From Azadirachta indica (lineage: Eukaryota > Streptophyta > Magnoliopsida > Sapindales > Meliaceae), in assembly GCA_022749755.1 (NCBI GenBank), contig CM040440.1:1114824-1178823 (forward strand): a stretch of DNA of 64,000 nt, in the 5' to 3' direction. Made by a program: the position numbers and the translations under genes. The notes below the pieces were generated by a model. That model was given only the letters and a program-made list of their open reading frames with translations. It ran no database searches and had not been told where the DNA came from. Positions 59,738 through 64,000 of this stretch are shown in pieces; position 1 is the first letter of the stretch; each line of letters begins with the position of its first letter.

Positions 59738-60343
59738 ATTTTTTATATTCGTAATATTTCATATCATTTGAGTTTACTAAATTTTTATTTTGAATTTTTC
59801 AGTTTCTTCTTAGGAAAGGTGCATTTGATCCAGATATTATTTAAGAACAAATATGCCGCCTGAGTTTGAGTTTGTTTTGCTAATTTACTATTTTTTACTC
59901 TTTATATGGCTGTTAATTATTGTGATCATGATGCATTATTCAAGAGATAAGATCAATTTACATATTATATATTACTTTGATTATTTTTAAAATTTATTTA
60001 TTTTTTTATTATCACTAAAGTTCATTTTGTATTTCTTAGCATATTTTACAGTTTGGGAAAAAAATGCCCACTTGAGAAGGAATTGATGAGTTGTTCGTGT
60101 TCGACTATTTTTTGACTTCTTCATTTTATAAGTTAGTGCAAGTATGTTCTTACTTTTAAATTATGTTTTTGCAATGATTAAAATTATGCTTTTATTTATA
60201 AAAAGTAAACAAATAATTTTATTTTTTAAGTTAAAGGGTAATAATTTTTAAACATTATCTTTATGTTACGTATATTTTAATTATTTTGTAATGTCAATCT
60301 TTTTCAGTCAATTGTAAGGAAAAGAAGAAATCAGAAAAATAAA
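59738..60343. other. AT-rich upstream region of the AP2/ERF pseudogene
   Basis: No coding sequence recognised. A CTTTTTCAG at ~60299-60307 resembles a splice acceptor about 36 bp before the ATG. CRF genes are usually intronless, so I do not call an exon. Confidence 0.5.
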
Positions 60344-61087
60344 ATGAACAATAGTGGTGTCGGTACAGTTCAAAGAGTTGTAAGGATTTCAACCACTGAT
60401 CACGATGCGACGGACTCCTCCAGTAACGAAGATGGAGAGTTATCCCACCGCCAGAATCCATGGCGCCGCTTTGTGAATAAAACATACATCGAACTCACTC
60501 CCAGTAAGAATAGTAACACTGCTGTTCTCGCCAATAACAAGAAGAGAATCTCAACAAATGCTTCAATATGTCGACGACCAATTAAAAAGTTTCGTAGCAT
60601 ACGGCAGCGGCCTTGGGGTAGATGGGCTGCTGAGATTAAACATGGAGGGGTAGGACTATGGCTCGGAACTTATGATATAGCTGAAGAAGCCACGAGAGTT
60701 TACGACAATGCAGCTATTAAGCTTAGGGGTCCTAACACTTTAACAAACTTCTCAACACCGCCCCTTCAGCGAAAAATAGCAAGACCAAAGAATCCAGACA
60801 AATCAATAGTATAGGGTAATGAGTCTAACAATTTTTCAACTTCAACTTCTGTTCTCAATTTTCAGACTTATTCCAACAAAGAAACGGAAAAAGAAAAAAA
60901 ATCATTGAAACCTGCTGATAAACCAACAACAATAGTTTAAGAGTTTCAAGGAGAGACAACAAATTTATCATTCGATGTTTTGGAAGATTGTTTGTCTCAA
61001 GATATTTCATTTCTCGAAGAGTATTTCAACAACATTCCAACTCCAGACCTGTTATTTTTGGATGACAACATCGATTTTCTAAAATAA
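60344..61087 (+). pseudogene. CRF-type AP2/ERF transcription factor with two nonsense codons
   Basis: Cytokinin response factors are AP2/ERF proteins that bind GCC-box-like DNA in the nucleus. The CRF signature VRISTTDHDATDSSSNE is at residues ~13-29. The AP2/ERF domain is at ~82-135: FRSIRQRPWGRWAAEI, LWLGTYDIAEEATRVYDNAA and LRGPNTLTNF. It has SIRQ instead of the usual GVRQ, and the loop after AAEI is short (KHGGVG), missing a few residues of the expected DP..RRVR. The first stop (TAG) is at 60812 after 156 codons and a second (TAA) at 60938, yet the frame stays coherent to TAA at 61085 (247 codons), with an acidic tail containing FDVLEDCLSQDISFLEEYF. The N-terminus before the CRF motif is shorter than usual. 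The 156-residue product would still hold the DNA-binding domain, so a truncated active protein cannot be excluded. Confidence 0.85.
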
Positions 61088-61860
61088 TATTTAGTGGAGT
61101 ACGGATAGTTGTTAACTAATAATACTATCATAGTTATATTTGAATTAGAAATTTGGTTTATTTGTAATTCATTCTCCATGTCATGAACTATCAGACTAGG
61201 CTTTGCTGTATTTTGTACTTCTCTAGTTTTTGAACTTGGTCCAAGATAATTTTTCACAAATTCAGTTTATTATTTACATTCATGTTAATGAAATTTTATT
61301 GTAATAATGCTAGTTCAAAAGCAGTAATTAGTTTTATGCCAGCTCCAAATTTGCAGCTTATGTCAAGAGTAAAGATTTGAATAAACGTTGCTTAATCAAA
61401 GAGAATTTCAATCATTAGGGAATTCTACAAATAAATTTTAAATTTTAAACATTAATTAAAATATAAATATTAACTGAATGATTGTTTTTATTTGTAATAT
61501 TTCGATATACATGTAGGAATTAGTGATTTGACATTATATTATAGTTATATAAATTTTACATATAAATCTAATATATATGCATTCACTATTCAAAATCTGC
61601 CATTATAGCATTGGACAAATTAGCAACAGATTAAAAAAAAAAATCACCGTTTAAAGACTGATTCAACACTATGAACAATATTCTTATTAACTTTAATCTC
61701 TAAGTAAGAATATTCAATCAAAAGGCAGAAAGAGAGAATAGTTTATTTTTCATTGAATTCCAATATATAAATAACAAACATAATAAGAACAAAAAAGAAA
61801 TAAATAAAGTCCTACTACTTATTGGCTATAATCATTAAATTACATAAAAATAAAATAGTG
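61088..61860. other. Intergenic DNA after the CRF pseudogene
   Basis: AT-rich, with no gene, repeat or signal recognised. Confidence 0.6.
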
Positions 61861-62068
61861 ACAATTAATATTTAATATCTTTTACATGGTTATATTTTTT
61901 GGCAGATGATGAGAGAATTAGCTATTTAAAGCGAATTAAACTCAAAAAGACTGAATTCAGCTCAAAAAGGAAGACGTTCGGGAACCAAAACGCAAGTCAT
62001 TAGAGGACCTAAGTGCAAAGCTGAGTGGACCTATTTGCAAGATTTTTAAACCTTGCAGGTCAGATTTG
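61861..62068 (+). repeat. Direct repeat, left copy (~200 bp)
   Basis: Shares ACCAAAACGCAAGTCATTAG, GACCTAAGTGCAAAG-like and GGACCTATTTGCAA with the copy at 62808-63030, about 945 bp away. The pair brackets the GC-rich repeat cluster. Confidence 0.75.
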
Positions 62069-62089
62069 TATGGCGCGGCCGCACCACTT

Positions 62090-62645
62090 AGTGGCGCTCC
62101 AGCACCATGCATGCTACCAAAGAGCAGGTGGCATGGCGCGGTAGTGCCACTAGGTGGCACGGCAGCGCCATTCCACCTGCTCTTGTGCAGTATGCATGGC
62201 AGAATGCATGGCGCCGTCGCGCCTCCTGGTGGCGCTATCGCGCCATGCCACCTGCTCTTATGCAGAATGCATGGCGCCGCCGCGCCATGCTACCTGCTCT
62301 TGTGTAGTATCATGACAGAATGTATGGCGCCGCCGCGCCTCATGGCGGCGCTACCGCGCTATGCCACCTGCTCTTATGCAGAATGCATGGCAGAATGCAT
62401 GGCGCCGCCGCACCAAGTGGCACTACCGCGCCATACCACCTGCTCTTGTGCAGTATGCTTAGCATAATGCATGGCGCCGCCGCGCCTCCTAGTGGCGCTA
62501 CCGCACCATGCCACCTACTCTTGTGTAAAATGCATGGTAGAATGCATGGCGCCGTAGCGCCACCAAGTGGCGCTACCGCGCTATGCCACGTGCTCTTGTG
62601 TAGCATGCATGACACAGCCGCATCATTAATAGCGCAGCCGCGGCA
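62090..62645 (+). repeat. GC-rich ~75-bp tandem repeat cluster with one inverted unit
   Basis: The phrase CCACCTGCTCTT (with small changes) starts at 62173, 62248, 62290, 62364, 62436, 62511 and 62586, so spacing is 72-75 bp with one short 42-bp unit. Each unit also has ATGGCGCCGCCGCGCC-like sequence. At ~62118-62137 the same phrase appears inverted (AGAGCAGGTGGCATGGC). It is open in several frames on both strands only because of its repeat and base composition; I do not call a gene. Confidence 0.85.
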
Positions 62646-62807
62646 CCTCTTCAATCATACTCACTCCCCCGCTTGGTTTTTGGTGCCCCAGCACCTATTG
62701 CAATCAATTAAAAAATAAAAGTTTAATTTATTTTGATAAGTGTATAAAAAAAAACTTATCATTTACTCTTTAATTAATTTGATTTGTCTGTTTAATTCTC
62801 TGCTTAC

Positions 62808-63030
62808 ATTAATATTTAATATTTTTTTGTTGTACTTTTTGCATATCACGAGAGAATTAGTCATTTAAAATAAATTTGACTCGAAATTATTGAATTCGGT
62901 TAAAAAAGAAAGATGTTCGAGGATAAAAACATAAGGGAAATACGGACCAAAACGTAAGTCATTAGGGCTCCTAAGTGTAAAGTTAATGGGACCTATTTGC
63001 AAACTTTTCAAACCTTTTAAGTCAGCTTTT
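62808..63030 (+). repeat. Direct repeat, right copy (~220 bp)
   Basis: Diverged copy of 61861-62068 (ACCAAAACGTAAGTCATTAG, CTCCTAAGTGTAAAG, GGACCTATTTGCAA), with a ~17-bp insertion near 62930. Confidence 0.75.
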
Positions 63031-63114
63031 CAATGATTGTGTGTTTTTTTTTTTGTCGGTGAAAAATTTTTGCAAGTTTAATTTCAAACTAAGGGAGTTA
63101 GGGAAAAAGGTGAA

Positions 63115-63186
63115 GAGAGAAAAAAAAAAGAGAAGAAAAAAGAAAAGAAAAAAATTAAAAAAATTAAAAAATTAAAAAATATATAT
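63115..63186 (+). repeat. Purine-rich low-complexity tract
   Basis: A/G-rich stretch ending in A-rich repeats and (AT)n. It precedes a GC-rich segment (63187-63300). Confidence 0.8.
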
Positions 63187-63577
63187 ATGCTTCTTGCGCA
63201 CGCAGGCGCGCGGGCAACACAGATTGTGCGGTGCGGCCGCGCAAGCCCGTGCCGCGCTTATTTTCTTGCGTGCAAATGCCTGTGCGAGCATATTTATATT
63301 GCGCCTCCCCTCTTTTTGCCCCAATATAATCCCCTTTCTATTTGTTTCCAAATTTCCCTCTTTCTCCAACACAAACACCATCCCAAACACTCTTTTTCAC
63401 TCTTTACCTAAATTCAATTACTATACGTTCAATCACCATCCCAAATACCAAATTACACATATTTTCTTACCAAATTTAAACACTCAATTACCTATAATCT
63501 CCCAACATAGCAAGAATTTGGAGAAGTGCAGTGAGAGTAAGGAATTCAATCCCAACATTGCATTTTCACTTCAATTT
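63187..63577 (+). other. Possible promoter and first noncoding exon
   Basis: A GC-rich stretch with GCGGCCGC (63232-63241 region) is followed by a TATA-like ATATTTATATTG near 63290 and a C/T-rich leader-like stretch. At 63578-63583 there is a good splice donor (TTTCAA|GTAAGT with an extended match). Open frames here are short and unconvincing. This could be the 5' UTR exon of a gene continuing past the window, or the leader of another repeat. Confidence 0.3.
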
Positions 63578-64000
63578 CAAGTAAGTTCTCACTAGTGTAA
63601 AATTTATTCTTCCAATTGTATATTTATGAAGAAATGTTTAGGGTTGTAATGTTAATAGAAAATTGAAGTATTTGGTTCTTGATTTTTCGTGGAATTTGTT
63701 GTGGGTGTTGTGGAGAAATTAATATTTTGGAAGTGTTTGCGTTTTACATTATAATTTTGGCCTAAACTTGAAGTATTGGATTAGAAATTGAGTAGGTTAA
63801 TAAAAGTGTACGCCAGATGTTCGACAAAATGTTTCAGTGAACTTTGGCCTAGTAATCTTAAGTTTGATAGTTGAAAAATACTTGCAGGGTGCTTTAGGAG
63901 TGAACGGAAGGTTGATTAAGTGGATTGAAGTGCAAGATAGGAGGTAGCAAAAGTGTGTATTCCAAGTGTTCGGTAATTTGCCTAAAAGAATATTAAGAGC
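63578..64000 (+). other. Right-edge sequence, possibly intron or repeat
   Basis: No reading frame recognised. CCAGATGTTCGACAAAATGT and, later, CCAAGTGTTCGGTAATTTGC are related phrases about 150 bp apart, so a diverged internal duplication is possible. Confidence 0.4.

Noticed and set aside
60299..60343. Extra 5' exon of the CRF gene ending at a CTTTTTCAG acceptor
   Set aside because: CRF genes are normally intronless, no upstream exon with the missing N-terminus is visible, and a gap lies nearby.
62066..62718. Overlapping open frames of 100-133 codons, rich in Ala, Pro and His
   Set aside because: Several frames are open at once on both strands through a GC-rich tandem repeat, with no start context or family match.

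Overview
The window is plant nuclear DNA, almost certainly from a eudicot. The evidence is Ty3/gypsy, Athila-like and Ty1/copia retrotransposons, initiator-Met-tRNA primer sites, GT-AG introns, and two plant-specific transcription factor genes (a bHLH71-like subgroup Ia bHLH and a CRF-type AP2/ERF). I cannot name the species.

Positions 1-53,250 are repeat-dense heterochromatin with no host gene that I can see. They hold nested LTR retrotransposons in both orientations and six blocks of a ~146-bp tandem satellite (about 7 kb in total). Working labels: family A is the large autonomous gypsy family. It has one full insertion at 1231-9490 with a perfect CATAG target duplication, a 3' part at 10026-13206 (minus), a 3' end at 15831-16957, the best preserved gag-pol at 28027-34683 (minus), and a tandem neighbour at 34684-35486. 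Family B is a related gypsy family at 13207-15830, 21062-21864 and 35487-36774. Family C is a short, apparently non-autonomous relative with ~750-830 bp LTRs at 20827-22539, 41873-42699, 42791-45188 and 46375-47172. Family D is another relative at 38938-41872 and 47584-49740. Family T is a different gypsy family: an element end at 1-961 and solo LTRs at 18664-19435 and 43138-43895. An Athila-like 3' half lies at 23161-28026, with a matching solo LTR at 48261-49636, and a Ty1/copia 3' end lies at 50790-52949.

In families A, B and D (and by inference C) the polypurine tract and the LTR start (TGATGCAAA or a variant) lie inside the end of the pol reading frame, so about 80 C-terminal codons are encoded by the LTR. 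Family A also has a strong candidate intron in the leader that ends one base before the gag ATG. The coding copies that remain carry stops, frameshifts and deletions.

Positions 53,250-64,000 look like a gene-bearing margin. A three-exon bHLH71-like gene (minus, 53559-55500) appears intact. It is followed by AT-rich foldback/MITE-like DNA (55990-59100), a 100-N gap (59638-59737), a CRF-type AP2/ERF reading frame with two nonsense codons (60344-61087), a GC-rich ~75-bp repeat cluster between ~200-bp direct repeats (61861-63030), and a possible first exon near 63300-63577. The two transcription factor genes are not an operon or cluster; each stands alone between repeats.
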